NCBI RefSeq assembly: GCF_010994375.1
Contig: NZ_WHMA01000001.1
Location: forward strand, 88,978-152,977
Direction of reading: 5' to 3'
DNA: 64,000 bases
Origin: Halomonas sp. NO4
GTDB lineage: Bacteria > Pseudomonadota > Gammaproteobacteria > Pseudomonadales > Halomonadaceae
Shown here piece by piece: positions 30,869 through 38,481 of the stretch. Position 1 is the first letter of the stretch, and each line of letters starts with the position of its first letter. The position numbers and the translations under genes are program-made. The notes beneath the pieces are model-generated. The model did not search any database. It had not been told where the DNA came from and was given only the letters and a program-made list of their open reading frames with translations.

Positions 30869-31107
30869 ATCAGACCGGAAAAGCCGCCCTGGACGAAATG
30901 CGCGACGAGGTGCGGGCCATGGCCTGCCGCTACATGGAGCGGGCCAAGGCGTTCCGCAAGGCCGGCGACGAGCAGGCAGCCGGAGGGCTCAAGATCGCAT
31001 CGCAGGAGCTGCACTGCGTGGCCGACGAGGTGCACCAGGCGGGAATGACGCGCACCTACCGACCTGAGCCCAAGCTCGAGGAAGAGCAGTTGGGGCTGAC
31101 CCTGTGA
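30865..31107 (+). CDS. 80-residue early phage protein, unknown
   Basis: A soluble, helical, charged protein (ALDEMRDEVRAMACRYMERAKAFRKAGDEQ) with no recognised domain. The start MNQTGK at 30865 overlaps the previous stop. The stop overlaps the GTG start of the replication initiator in GTGA. Together with the two preceding frames it forms a compact early block. Confidence 0.65.
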   Translation: MNQTGKAALDEMRDEVRAMACRYMERAKAFRKAGDEQAAGGLKIASQELHCVADEVHQAGMTRTYRPEPKLEEEQLGLTL

Positions 31108-32996
31108 CCAGCCACGCCGCCGCCGTCGAACGCCAGGCCGTCGCCGATGCCCTGCTGCGCTGTGGCCCCTGGTACTGCACCCACGACGATGAAGCCATCA
31201 TTTCGCACGCCGAGCGCCAGGCAGACGAGATCGCCCGCATTCGCGCCAGGGGCGGCGATGCCGCCGCCCTGGACGCCGCCGCCCGCCGCTGCGCCGCCCA
31301 TGGCATCGCCCTGCCCGACACCGAGGGCGAGCGCGGCCAGATCGCCCGCCTTGCATGCCCGCTGTGGTGGCGCCGCCAGATACGCCGCCTCAACGCCCGC
31401 CGTCTTGAGCAGCAGCAGCGCGTGCTGGGCCGCGTCCACGACCGCGCCGGCATATACGTGAGTGACGAGGGCTACCGCGCCCGACGCCGCCAGGTCGCCC
31501 GTAATGCCCGCCTGCTCGAAGCCGTGGCCGCCGTCAATGAGCTGGGCCAGGAGTACACGCTCGCCGAGCTGGCCGAGGTGGGGCTCGCCAATCCCAACAA
31601 CCGCCGCGCCGAGCTGATGCTGCGCATTGCCGACACCGAGGCCGAGGCAATCCGGTTGGGGCATGTGGGCCTGTTCGTCACGCTCACATGCCCGAGCCGG
31701 TTTCACGCCGTATGGCGGGGCACCGCCCGCCAGAATCCCAAATGGGAAGGCGCCGAGCGCCCCGACCCGCGCCAGGCGCAAGCCCATCTGCAAAACCTGT
31801 GGGCCAGGGCACGCGCCAAGCTGGGTCGCGAGGGTATCGGTATCTACGGAATCCGCGTCGTGGAGCCCCATCACGACGGTTGCCCGCACTGGCATCTGCT
31901 GATGTGGTGCGAGCCCGACAACGCGCCCGCCGTGACCGCCATCTTGCGCGCCTATGCCCTGGAGGACTCCCCCGAGGAAGTGGCGCGGCGTCCCGGCGAC
32001 ACCGACGCGAAGGCCGCCGCCCGCGAGCAGGTGCGCTTCAAGCCGGTGACGATCGACACCGCCCGGGGATCGGCAGCGGGCTACGTGGCGAAATACATAT
32101 CGAAGAACATCAACGGCGAGCAGTTCGAGCGCGGCGCCGTGGACGGCGACCATCTGGACGCCTACGGCCACGACCTGACCAGCAGCGCCCCGCGCATCGA
32201 GGCGTGGGCGTCGACCTGGGGCATTCGTCAGTTCCAGTTTTTCGGCCTGCCGTCGGTCACGGTCTGGCGCCAGGCGCGGCGCATCCGCGACGCCGCCGAC
32301 CTGCTGCAATGGATGGAAGAGCGCGACCCCGACGCCGCCGCCGTGGCCGTGCTGGGCCGCATCTGGAAGGCCGCCGACAGCGGCGACTGGGCGGGCTACC
32401 TGCGCGAAATGGGCGGGCCGATGACCAAGCGCGCCGATCAGCCCGCCAGGCCGTGGCGCATCCTGCGCCACACCGGCAGGGGTGACGGCGAGTTGCAGAC
32501 CGGCGCCTACGGCGAGCCGGTCGAATCGCCCCTGGGCATCGTCGTGCATGGCGTCGAGTGCCTGACCCAGCGCCACCGCTGGGAGACGCGCCGCCGCGCC
32601 CCCGGCGACAGCCGGGAGGGGTTGACCTTCGCCGCCGCAGGCGGCGCTTGGACTCGTGTCAATAACTGTACGCCGGCCCCACCGGGGCCGCGTGCCGCAA
32701 CATTCACGGGCCGCGTTTTCGGCCCGAAAAGCTCCCCACTATCAGAGTGGGAATGGCACGTCACCGAATCCTACCGCCGCATGAAGCCCCCGATACCCCG
32801 CCCCGAGGTCGAGCGCATCCAGCGCCAGGCCGCCCTGGACGCCGCCGCCTACTACCGAGCCGCCGACCTGCACCGGCTCGAGCGCGAGGACGCCGCCCGC
32901 CACCGCGAGCTGATCGACGAGGGCGAGGCCGCCGTGGTGCGCATGCTCGCCCGTGGAGAGATCACCCCCACCCAAGCACGAGAGGCACTGACATGA
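31104..32996 (+). CDS. Rolling-circle replication initiator (GPA / PM2 P12-like)
   Basis: A 630-residue nicking endonuclease expected to start phage DNA replication at the plus-strand origin; PM2 P12 is about the same size. The three rolling-circle motifs are in order: motif 1 FVTLTCPSRF near residue 190, motif 2 GCPHWHLLMW near 262 (the metal-binding HUH as His-Trp-His), and motif 3 AAGYVAKYISKNI near 327 with two tyrosines four residues apart. Two tyrosines place it with the phiX174 A/P2 A/PM2 P12 group that can re-initiate. The start is GTG, coupled to the upstream gene. A cluster of hairpins lies within the coding sequence. Confidence 0.9.
   Translation: MTSHAAAVERQAVADALLRCGPWYCTHDDEAIISHAERQADEIARIRARGGDAAALDAAARRCAAHGIALPDTEGERGQIARLACPLWWRRQIRRLNARRLEQQQRVLGRVHDRAGIYVSDEGYRARRRQVARNARLLEAVAAVNELGQEYTLAELAEVGLANPNNRRAELMLRIADTEAEAIRLGHVGLFVTLTCPSRFHAVWRGTARQNPKWEGAERPDPRQAQAHLQNLWARARAKLGREGIGIYGIRVVEPHHDGCPHWHLLMWCEPDNAPAVTAILRAYALEDSPEEVARRPGDTDAKAAAREQVRFKPVTIDTARGSAAGYVAKYISKNINGEQFERGAVDGDHLDAYGHDLTSSAPRIEAWASTWGIRQFQFFGLPSVTVWRQARRIRDAADLLQWMEERDPDAAAVAVLGRIWKAADSGDWAGYLREMGGPMTKRADQPARPWRILRHTGRGDGELQTGAYGEPVESPLGIVVHGVECLTQRHRWETRRRAPGDSREGLTFAAAGGAWTRVNNCTPAPPGPRAATFTGRVFGPKSSPLSEWEWHVTESYRRMKPPIPRPEVERIQRQAALDAAAYYRAADLHRLEREDAARHRELIDEGEAAVVRMLARGEITPTQAREALT
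32675..32751 (+). other. Cluster of three hairpins inside the initiator gene; candidate double-strand origin
   Basis: Three stems follow closely: GGCCCC/GGGGCC (32675-32689), CGGGCC/GGCCCG (32707-32726) and CCCACT/AGTGGG (32735-32751). They fall in a low-conservation linker of the initiator C-terminal half. Origins of P2-type and phiX174-type phages also lie within the initiator gene, so this is a reasonable origin candidate; the nick site itself was not identified. Confidence 0.4.
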
Positions 32997-33190
32997 CCAA
33001 CGCCGAACTCGCCCAGCGCCGCGCCCAACTGGCCGACAAACAGCGCGCCATAGCCGGCATGCCGGCCATGGCCGCCATGGGCACCATCAAGAACGCCGCC
33101 CTGCTGATGGCCGAGATCACCGACGAGCTGGCCCGCCGCGAGCTGGTACGGGGCGAGCTGACCCGCATGGAGGGCGCCGCCGATGAGTAA
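32993..33190 (+). CDS. 65-residue phage protein, unknown
   Basis: A small helical protein (MTNAELAQRRAQLADKQRAIAG) with a second helix rich in Glu and Arg. The ATG overlaps the initiator stop in ATGA and the 3' end overlaps the next gene by eight bases. No function can be assigned. Confidence 0.65.
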   Translation: MTNAELAQRRAQLADKQRAIAGMPAMAAMGTIKNAALLMAEITDELARRELVRGELTRMEGAADE

Positions 33191-33563
33191 CCCCAGCCTG
33201 GGCACCATCGCCTGCCCGACCTGCGCAACCGAGGGAGCCGACGTGCGCCAGACCAAGCGCCGCGGCGCCCACCTGTACTGGCAGTGCGCCGAGTGCGGGC
33301 TGATGCAGCCCACCGGCGCCGCCATCCAGGGCCGGCTGTGGCGGGAGACGGACTGGCACGCTGGGGCGCAGCCCATTCGCCCCGCCAACGTCCCGCAGGC
33401 CGTCGAGCGCGGCCAGAAACCGGACTTTGACCCGAGCGAGGCCGAGCCCGAGGGCGACGCCGCGACCGAGGCGCAACCGACCGAGCGACCCAGCGCTGCG
33501 CGTGGCGTGGGCCTGCTGCTGCTCGGCGCCCTGGGCCTGGGCGTGATCCTGGCCACCCACTGA
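33183..33563 (+). CDS. Zinc-ribbon protein with C-terminal membrane segment
   Basis: The 126-residue product has a zinc ribbon with CPTC near residue 12 and CAEC near residue 35, then an acidic, proline-rich linker, and a C-terminal transmembrane helix (VGLLLLGALGLGVILATH). I recall PM2 encoding a zinc-finger transcription factor in its early-right operon; whether this is its counterpart is open, and the membrane tail is unlike a simple transcription factor. A virion-membrane role is the alternative. Confidence 0.6.
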   Translation: MSNPSLGTIACPTCATEGADVRQTKRRGAHLYWQCAECGLMQPTGAAIQGRLWRETDWHAGAQPIRPANVPQAVERGQKPDFDPSEAEPEGDAATEAQPTERPSAARGVGLLLLGALGLGVILATH

Positions 33564-33580
33564 CCGACAAGGAACCCGAC

Positions 33581-34033
33581 ATGACACTCGAAGCGACCCA
33601 CGCAGGAACCGACGCCGCCGACGAGATCGAGGCGCTCGCCCAACAGGCCGAGTGGGAGGAACAGGCCGAGCAGGCGCAGGCCGAGCCCGACCCCGGCGAG
33701 TGGGAAGACGGCGAAGCGCAGGAAGAGCAGGCCCGCGCCCTGGCCAAAATGGCCGTGCAGGGCGTGGAAATGGCGGCGGGACTGATCCACCCCGGCCACG
33801 GTCTGGACAGCCAAAGCCGCGCCCACGGCGAGGACGTGATGCTGCCGGTCGCCCGCGACTTCTCCGGCGAGGTGCCCGAGTGGCTGCGCCCCTACATGCA
33901 CTACCTGGGCGCGGGGCTGTGGATCGGCGGCGTGCTGGTGGGCGCCTACCGGGCGCGGCGCGCCGAGGACGCCGAGCGCGAGCGCCAGGCCGAGCAGCAG
34001 GCGGGGGAGGGCGCCCATGGCGGTCAATCCTGA
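33581..34033 (+). CDS. Phage membrane protein with acidic N-terminus
   Basis: A 150-residue protein: residues 1-55 are very acidic (Glu-rich repeats such as EWEEQAEQAQAEPDPGEWED), followed by helices and a transmembrane segment at about residues 108-124 (YLGAGLWIGGVLVGAY), then a basic/charged tail. AAGGA at 33569-33573 supports the ATG. Its last 17 bases overlap the packaging ATPase gene. A role in the internal membrane or in holding the ATPase at the vertex is possible but unproven. Confidence 0.65.
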   Translation: MTLEATHAGTDAADEIEALAQQAEWEEQAEQAQAEPDPGEWEDGEAQEEQARALAKMAVQGVEMAAGLIHPGHGLDSQSRAHGEDVMLPVARDFSGEVPEWLRPYMHYLGAGLWIGGVLVGAYRARRAEDAERERQAEQQAGEGAHGGQS

Positions 34034-34673
34034 CACCAGCCTGCCCAACCGCCACCGCCTGGTGATCGGCGCCACCGGGGCCGGGAAAAGCCAGCTAATC
34101 CGCGAGCTGATACCCGCCAGCGGGGTGTGCCTGCTCGGCTGGGACACCGACGAGGATCACCCCGGCCACCACTACGCCAGCCGCGCCGCCTACGCCAAGG
34201 CGGTGGCCGCTGCGCTACGGTCGGGGCGACCGTTCCGGCTGCTGTGGGCGGGGGCCAACGACCTGAAGACCTGGGAGTGGTGGTGCGGGCTCGCCTTCGC
34301 CGCCCTGGATGGCCGACGCCCCACCGAGCTGCTGGTGGAGGAACTGGCCGACGTGTCGCCCACGGCGGGCAAGGCGTCGCCCGCCTTCGGCGAGCTGATC
34401 CGCCGCGCCCGCAAGTACAACGGCGGGCTGACGCTCGCCACCCAGCGCGGGACCGAGATCAGTAAAACCGTCTATACCCAGTGCGCCGAGTACTGGATAG
34501 GCCGCGTCGAGGCGACCGACCTGCGCCACATGGAGCGATTGACCGCGCTGCCCGCCGACCGCATCGCCGGCATCGACAACCTGCACTACGTGCGCAAGCG
34601 GGGCGCGGACGTGACGTTTCACCGCCTGGAATTCCACGGCAAGCGCCGATATCTGACCGAACTGACCGACTGA
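34017..34673 (+). CDS. DNA-packaging ATPase (PM2 P9-like, HerA/FtsK type)
   Basis: A 218-residue ATPase with Walker A GATGAGKSQLI at about residues 18-28, a Walker B-type LLVEELADVSP near residue 105 and a downstream polar block LATQRGTEISKTVY. Size and motif spacing fit the small genome-packaging ATPases of internal-membrane phages such as PM2 P9 and PRD1 P9. The adjacent capsid gene supports the assignment; tailed-phage terminases are more than twice as long and have a nuclease domain that is absent here. Confidence 0.85.
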   Translation: MAVNPDTSLPNRHRLVIGATGAGKSQLIRELIPASGVCLLGWDTDEDHPGHHYASRAAYAKAVAAALRSGRPFRLLWAGANDLKTWEWWCGLAFAALDGRRPTELLVEELADVSPTAGKASPAFGELIRRARKYNGGLTLATQRGTEISKTVYTQCAEYWIGRVEATDLRHMERLTALPADRIAGIDNLHYVRKRGADVTFHRLEFHGKRRYLTELTD

Positions 34674-34706
34674 TACTTGAGCGATGGCCGAAGGAACGGC
34701 AAACCT

Positions 34707-34740
34707 GCCCCCGACAGCACCCCGCGTCGGGGGCTTTTTT
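34707..34740 (+). terminator. Strong intrinsic terminator between ATPase and capsid cluster
   Basis: GCCCCCGAC (34707-34715) pairs perfectly with GTCGGGGGC (34726-34734) and is followed by six T residues. This is the clearest rho-independent terminator in the window. It lies 33 bases after the ATPase stop and 26 bases before the next start codon. Confidence 0.92.
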
Positions 34741-34766
34741 CGTTACCACGCCAGAGGGCAGGGCAC

Positions 34767-34910
34767 ATGAACGACGTAGTGCAGAAATACCGCGACAACC
34801 TGGACTGGAGCATTGTTATCAGCTCCATCACCGCCGCCGTGATCATCGGGGCCGGCGCCTACGGCCTGCGAAAAGCCGGTTTGCGCACCGCCGCCAACAT
34901 CGTCAAGTAA
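34767..34910 (+). CDS. 47-residue phage membrane protein
   Basis: A short product with an amphipathic N-terminus (MNDVVQKYRDNLDW), one transmembrane helix (SIVISSITAAVIIGAGAYGL) and a basic tail (RKAGLRTAANIVK). It sits directly ahead of the capsid gene. PM2-type phages encode several such tiny integral proteins of the internal membrane; this is a likely structural component. Confidence 0.7.
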   Translation: MNDVVQKYRDNLDWSIVISSITAAVIIGAGAYGLRKAGLRTAANIVK

Positions 34911-34922
34911 GGGAGCCAGCCA

Positions 34923-35732
34923 ATGCGCCTCACCCAACGGATGCCGTCGCTGTCAAATGTCAGCGCCGGCGGCACCGCGACCCTAAACATGCCCATCGGG
35001 CGCACCTACGAACGGCTGATCCTGGCCTATTCGGGCGTGACCCGGGCGCAAATGAAACAAATCCGCCTGCTGATCGACGGCAAACCCGTCATCGAGTTCG
35101 CCGACGCCGAGCAGGCCGCCGCGCTCAATAAATACTATGGCCGCCACGACAGCGCCGGCCACCTCACCCTGTGGTTCGTGCGCCCCGAAATGCAGCGCCT
35201 CGAACACCAGCGGTTGACCGGGATCGGCACCGGCGACCGCGAGGGCAACGGGCGCGTGTCGACCCTGCAACTCGAACTCGATATCGACGCCGCCGCGGCG
35301 AACCCCAAGATCACCGCGCATGCCGTGCAGAGCGACCCCAAGCCGCTGGGCATGCTGAATAAGATCAAGCGGTTTACCTACAGCTCGGCCACCGCCGGCA
35401 CCTTCGAGATCGACAATATCCCGCGTGGCCCGCGCCTCATGGCCGTGCATTTCAAGAAAACCGCCGATGACGTGAGCCGCGTCGAGGTCGAGCAGAATTC
35501 CCGCAAGATCGTCGAGGGCGACAAGGCACTGCTGCAATTCCTGCAGAAGGAAGCGGGGCGCACCCCGCAGGCGACCTACCTGGCCGTCGACTGGACGCAG
35601 GAAGGCGACGTCTATCAGTCCATCGCCACCGACCCGCGCGAGATTCAAGACCAGCGATTCCGGCTCACCCTGGAAACCGCCGGGGCCGTCGATGTGCTGG
35701 TGGAATACCTCGACAATTTCGCGGGCATCTGA
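34923..35732 (+). CDS. Major capsid protein, PM2 P2-like double jelly roll
   Basis: The 269-residue product has the same length as PM2 P2. By remembered sequence it shares the N-terminal pattern (VSAGGTATLNMPIGRTYERL against a VAAGNS...LPIGQTYE pattern), then YSGVT and a following Gln-Met/Ile-Lys, FVRPEM near residue 90, the acidic ELDIDAAAA near 118, AVHFKK near 175, EGDVYQS near 225, and a VEY motif close to the C-terminus. P2 forms trimeric capsomers of two jelly rolls on a T=21 lattice around a lipid membrane. This gene is the key evidence for a corticovirus-like element. Confidence 0.9.
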   Translation: MRLTQRMPSLSNVSAGGTATLNMPIGRTYERLILAYSGVTRAQMKQIRLLIDGKPVIEFADAEQAAALNKYYGRHDSAGHLTLWFVRPEMQRLEHQRLTGIGTGDREGNGRVSTLQLELDIDAAAANPKITAHAVQSDPKPLGMLNKIKRFTYSSATAGTFEIDNIPRGPRLMAVHFKKTADDVSRVEVEQNSRKIVEGDKALLQFLQKEAGRTPQATYLAVDWTQEGDVYQSIATDPREIQDQRFRLTLETAGAVDVLVEYLDNFAGI

Positions 35733-35747
35733 CCGGAGGGCCAGCCC

Positions 35748-36065
35748 ATGAGCTGGATTGACAACATCAACGACGAGGTGTCGACCGGCTACTCCTGGGG
35801 CGGCATCAGCGACCTGACCCAAGCGGGGCGCGGCCTGTTCGGCGACGCCCTGGGCGCCTGGGTGACGGTCGAGAAGGTCAAGGGCATGAAGGAAAGCCAG
35901 GCGGCCAGCCAGACCGCCACCCGCGACACCGCCACTTACCCCAGCGGCAGCCAGGCGCCGCAGCAGGCCGGCACCGGCCTGACCGGCGGCGCCGGCCTCA
36001 CCCCGGCGCACCTGATGGTCGGCGGCGCCCTGCTGGCGGGCCTGTTTTTGATCGCGAGGGGGTGA
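35748..36065 (+). CDS. Phage structural membrane protein, unknown
   Basis: A 105-residue protein with a polar N-terminal half (SWIDNINDEVSTGYSWGGIS), a Thr/Ser/Gln-rich middle and a C-terminal transmembrane helix (PAHLMVGGALLAGLFLIARG). It starts 16 bases after the capsid gene. The position suggests a membrane-capsid linking protein of the virion, an inference only. Confidence 0.68.
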   Translation: MSWIDNINDEVSTGYSWGGISDLTQAGRGLFGDALGAWVTVEKVKGMKESQAASQTATRDTATYPSGSQAPQQAGTGLTGGAGLTPAHLMVGGALLAGLFLIARG

Positions 36066-36068
36066 CGC

Positions 36069-36281
36069 ATGGCGATGCCAGCGATGCCCAACGTCACCGG
36101 GGGCGCGGCGGGGCCGTCGAGCGCCGCCGACACCGGCGACGTGTCGGGCATGGGCGGTATGTCCGTGGGCGACTACTACGCCAGGGGCAGCCGCGTACGC
36201 AAGGATAACGGCCTGGGCTGGGTCGAGCTGGCAGTGATCGGCGCGGTGGCCCTGGGGGCGCTGTGGGTATGGCGCAACTGA
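36069..36281 (+). CDS. 70-residue phage membrane protein
   Basis: Met/Gly/Ala-rich N-terminus (MAMPAMPNVTGGAAGPSSA), then a basic patch (ARGSRVRKDNG) and a transmembrane helix (WVELAVIGAVALGALWVW) ending in RN. It overlaps the next frame by 13 bases. Likely another internal-membrane protein. Confidence 0.65.
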   Translation: MAMPAMPNVTGGAAGPSSAADTGDVSGMGGMSVGDYYARGSRVRKDNGLGWVELAVIGAVALGALWVWRN

Positions 36282-36610
36282 CCCCCAGCGATGCGGCGAT
36301 CCTCGCCCCGGCACTCGGCGACGACGCCGAGACGGTCGCCGCCGAGATCGAGGCCGGCGCGTCGCGCCTGGTGCGCTACGACGACGGCAGCCGCATCGTG
36401 CTGCGCCTGGAACCGCGCCCCGAGCGCCCCGAGCTGGTGATTGTCGGCGGGGCCGGCGAGGACGCCCCCGGCAAGGTCGCCGCCATCGTCGAGCATGCCG
36501 AGCGTCAGGGCTGGTCGGTCAGGTTCCACACCCGCCGCCCCGCGCTGGGCCGCCTGCTCGCCCGCCTGGGCTTCACCGAGATCGAGAGGGTTTACGCACA
36601 TGGGCGGTAG
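36269..36610 (+). CDS. Soluble phage protein, possible GNAT-like fold
   Basis: A 113-residue protein without membrane segments (MAQLTPSDAAILAPALGDDAETVAAEI). The C-terminal ALGRLLARLGFTEIERVYAHG resembles the last helix-strand of GNAT acetyltransferases, and PGKVAAIVEHAERQGWSVRFHT could be the preceding part, but the acetyl-CoA pyrophosphate loop (RxxGxG) is not evident. ATG at 36269 is used; a GTG six bases upstream is in frame. It is the only clearly soluble small protein inside the structural cluster. Confidence 0.6.
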   Translation: MAQLTPSDAAILAPALGDDAETVAAEIEAGASRLVRYDDGSRIVLRLEPRPERPELVIVGGAGEDAPGKVAAIVEHAERQGWSVRFHTRRPALGRLLARLGFTEIERVYAHGR

Positions 36611-37067
36611 CAGCAGAAGCAGCACGCGCCGGACGTACAACACCACCAACGTCAGCCAGCAGGGCGAAGGCAACGTCCACGGCAACAACAACCGCGTCAC
36701 CATCGAGCGCGCCGACGCGCTGGCCCTGGAGCATATCGCCGACGTGCTGGGCGCGGGCGTGCAGGACGTGACCGAGGCCGGCGAAGAGCAGACCCGCCGC
36801 ACCCTGGACGCCACCGTGTCGATCAACCGCGACAGCCTCGACAGCATGGAGAACGTCAGCGGCGACGCCATCAACCTCGCCCGCGAGGTGGCGCAGGCCG
36901 GCGAGGAAGGATCGCAGCGCGCCATGGACTTCGTGGCCAACTACACCGAACGCGCCCAGACCGGCAACGCCGCCGAGGCCACCCGCACCGTCATGTGGGT
37001 CGCCGCCGTGGCTGGCGTGACCCTGGTGGGCATCGCCTGGGCGAGCAAGGGAGGCATCAAGGCATGA
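36600..37067 (+). CDS. Phage structural protein with C-terminal anchor, unknown
   Basis: A 155-residue product starting with a Ser/Arg/Thr-rich segment and Asn-rich NTTNVSQQGEGNVHGNNNR, followed by about 90 residues of helix with repeated Asp, Asn and Glu (DATVSINRDSLDSMENVSGD) and a C-terminal transmembrane helix (VMWVAAVAGVTLVGIAWAS). The pattern fits a protein anchored in the virion membrane with a rod outside. Overlaps flank it on both sides. Confidence 0.66.
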   Translation: MGGSSRSSTRRTYNTTNVSQQGEGNVHGNNNRVTIERADALALEHIADVLGAGVQDVTEAGEEQTRRTLDATVSINRDSLDSMENVSGDAINLAREVAQAGEEGSQRAMDFVANYTERAQTGNAAEATRTVMWVAAVAGVTLVGIAWASKGGIKA

Positions 37068-37591
37068 GCGACAGCAACCGAGGCGCGCTGCGCGATTACG
37101 TCCTCAACATCGAGCCCGGCGCGCAGCAGCTCGTGCAGGCGGTGGGCGAATATTTCCGCGTCACCGACGCCAGCGGCGGGCGCGTCACCGTCGAGACGAG
37201 CCGGGGCGACAGTTTCGAGGTGCAGGGGGGCGAGGGCGCCCGCGTGCGCCCCTTCGACACCCTGCGCATTCGCAATGACTCGGGCGTGACCTTGCGAGTC
37301 AGGCTGATCGCCGGCACCGGCGAGTTCGAGTCAAACCGCACCACCGGCAGCGTGGCGCTCGACGCCGCCGCCACGATTCAAGCCGTGGGCGACATTGCCG
37401 GGGGCGAGACGATCCCGGCCAACCCCGACCGCCGGCAACTGGTCATGCGCGCGAGCATTAACAACGGCCAGGCCGTGACCATCGCCGGGCTACCGATCCA
37501 GCCCGGCGACACCTTCGAGCTTGACGTGACCGGCGCCGTCGAGGTGGGCGGCGATGCCGGCGACGTGCTGCATGTCGCGGAGGTCGTCTAA
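37064..37591 (+). CDS. Probable vertex (penton/spike base) protein
   Basis: A 175-residue, beta-rich soluble protein (VTVETSRGDSFEVQGGEG, DTLRIRNDSGVTLRVRLIAGTGEFE, FELDVTGAVEVGGDAGDVLHVAEVV). No family is recognised. It lies just before the collar-type protein with a one-base overlap. PM2 has a single spike protein, P1, at the vertices; a base protein plus a separate receptor-binding protein would be an analogous split. This is inference from position and predicted beta content. Confidence 0.55.
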   Translation: MSDSNRGALRDYVLNIEPGAQQLVQAVGEYFRVTDASGGRVTVETSRGDSFEVQGGEGARVRPFDTLRIRNDSGVTLRVRLIAGTGEFESNRTTGSVALDAAATIQAVGDIAGGETIPANPDRRQLVMRASINNGQAVTIAGLPIQPGDTFELDVTGAVEVGGDAGDVLHVAEVV

Positions 37592-38178
37592 TGGCCCGCC
37601 TGACCGCCGCCGCCGCAGGCGCCGAGCCGGGCGCCGTACAAACCTTTGCCATGGCCGCGCCGCCGCGCGGCTGGCTCAAGTGCAACGGCGCCGAGGTGGC
37701 CCGCGCCGACTACCCGCGCCTATTCGCTGCCATCGGCGAAACCCACGGCGCCGGCGACGGCGCGACCACCTTCAACTTGCCCGACTTGCGCGGCGAGTTC
37801 GTGCGCGGCCTGGACGATGGCCGAGGGGTCGACAGCGGGCGCGGGCTGGGCAGCAGCCAAGGCGATGACAACAAAAGTCACAGCCACAGCGCGAGTACCA
37901 ACAGCACCGGCAGCCATGGGCACAGCGGCAGCACCAACAGCACCGGCAGTCATAGCCATTCGTATACCGGACAAAACGCCAATGATGGAAACCTGAATAA
38001 CGGCTCATGGGCTGGCGGTGACAATGCAGCGAAAACAACAGGAGCTGCCGGCAACCACTGGCACAGCCTGAGCATCAACGGCAACGGTAACCACTCGCAC
38101 AGCGTCAGCGTGGGCAACAGCGGCGGCAGCGAAACCCGCCCGCGTAACGTCGCCATGCTCTACGCCATCAAGACATAA
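37591..38178 (+). CDS. Tail-collar/fibre-tip-like protein with HxH repeats
   Basis: The 195-residue protein has an N-terminal phage tail collar domain (about residues 10-80: VQTFAMAAPPRGWLKCNGAEVARADYPRLFAAIGETHG, then TTFNLPDLRGEFVRGLDDG). It continues into a His/Ser/Thr/Asn-rich region with a 12-residue repeat (HSHSASTNSTGS, HGHSGSTNSTGS, HSHS), two more HxH sites (HWH, HSHS) and the end RPRNVAMLYAIKT, typical of P2-type and T4-type fibre tips. In those proteins HxH pairs bind a row of metal ions. In a tailless phage it most likely forms the vertex receptor-binding spike. Confidence 0.82.
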   Translation: MARLTAAAAGAEPGAVQTFAMAAPPRGWLKCNGAEVARADYPRLFAAIGETHGAGDGATTFNLPDLRGEFVRGLDDGRGVDSGRGLGSSQGDDNKSHSHSASTNSTGSHGHSGSTNSTGSHSHSYTGQNANDGNLNNGSWAGGDNAAKTTGAAGNHWHSLSINGNGNHSHSVSVGNSGGSETRPRNVAMLYAIKT

Positions 38179-38187
38179 GGGGCCGAT

Positions 38188-38481
38188 ATGACACCTGCAC
38201 GCCAGATTATCACCGCCGAGGGGCTGGTATTCGTCGCCCTGGGCACGCACTACACCGTCGATACCGCCGCGCTCGCCGCCGAGGGCGTCGCCTTCGTGGG
38301 CGAACACAATGGCGCCCGCTGGATCGAGCGCGAGCCGTTCACCGGGCGCGTGACCGACATTCCCGCAGAGCTGGGCGCCCAGATCGACGCCGCCTTTGCC
38401 GACGCCGACCAGCAGCACGCCGACCATCTGGCCGCGCTGGAAGCCGCCGCCGCCGAGCCGACCGGGGAAGAGCCCGCATGA
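38188..38481 (+). CDS. Small protein downstream of the collar-type protein
   Basis: A 97-residue soluble acidic protein (MTPARQIITAEGLVFVALGTHYTVDTAALAAEGVAFVGE) with an Ala/Glu-rich C-terminus. In tailed phages a fibre-assembly chaperone often follows the fibre-tip gene; position suggests a similar role here, but no chaperone motif is recognised. Its stop overlaps the next gene in ATGA. Confidence 0.6.
   Translation: MTPARQIITAEGLVFVALGTHYTVDTAALAAEGVAFVGEHNGARWIEREPFTGRVTDIPAELGAQIDAAFADADQQHADHLAALEAAAAEPTGEEPA

Noticed and set aside
37591..38178. Collar-type protein as evidence of a tailed-phage remnant
   Set aside because: No other tail, baseplate, portal or terminase gene is present, and the gene is tightly coupled within the corticovirus-like structural block.
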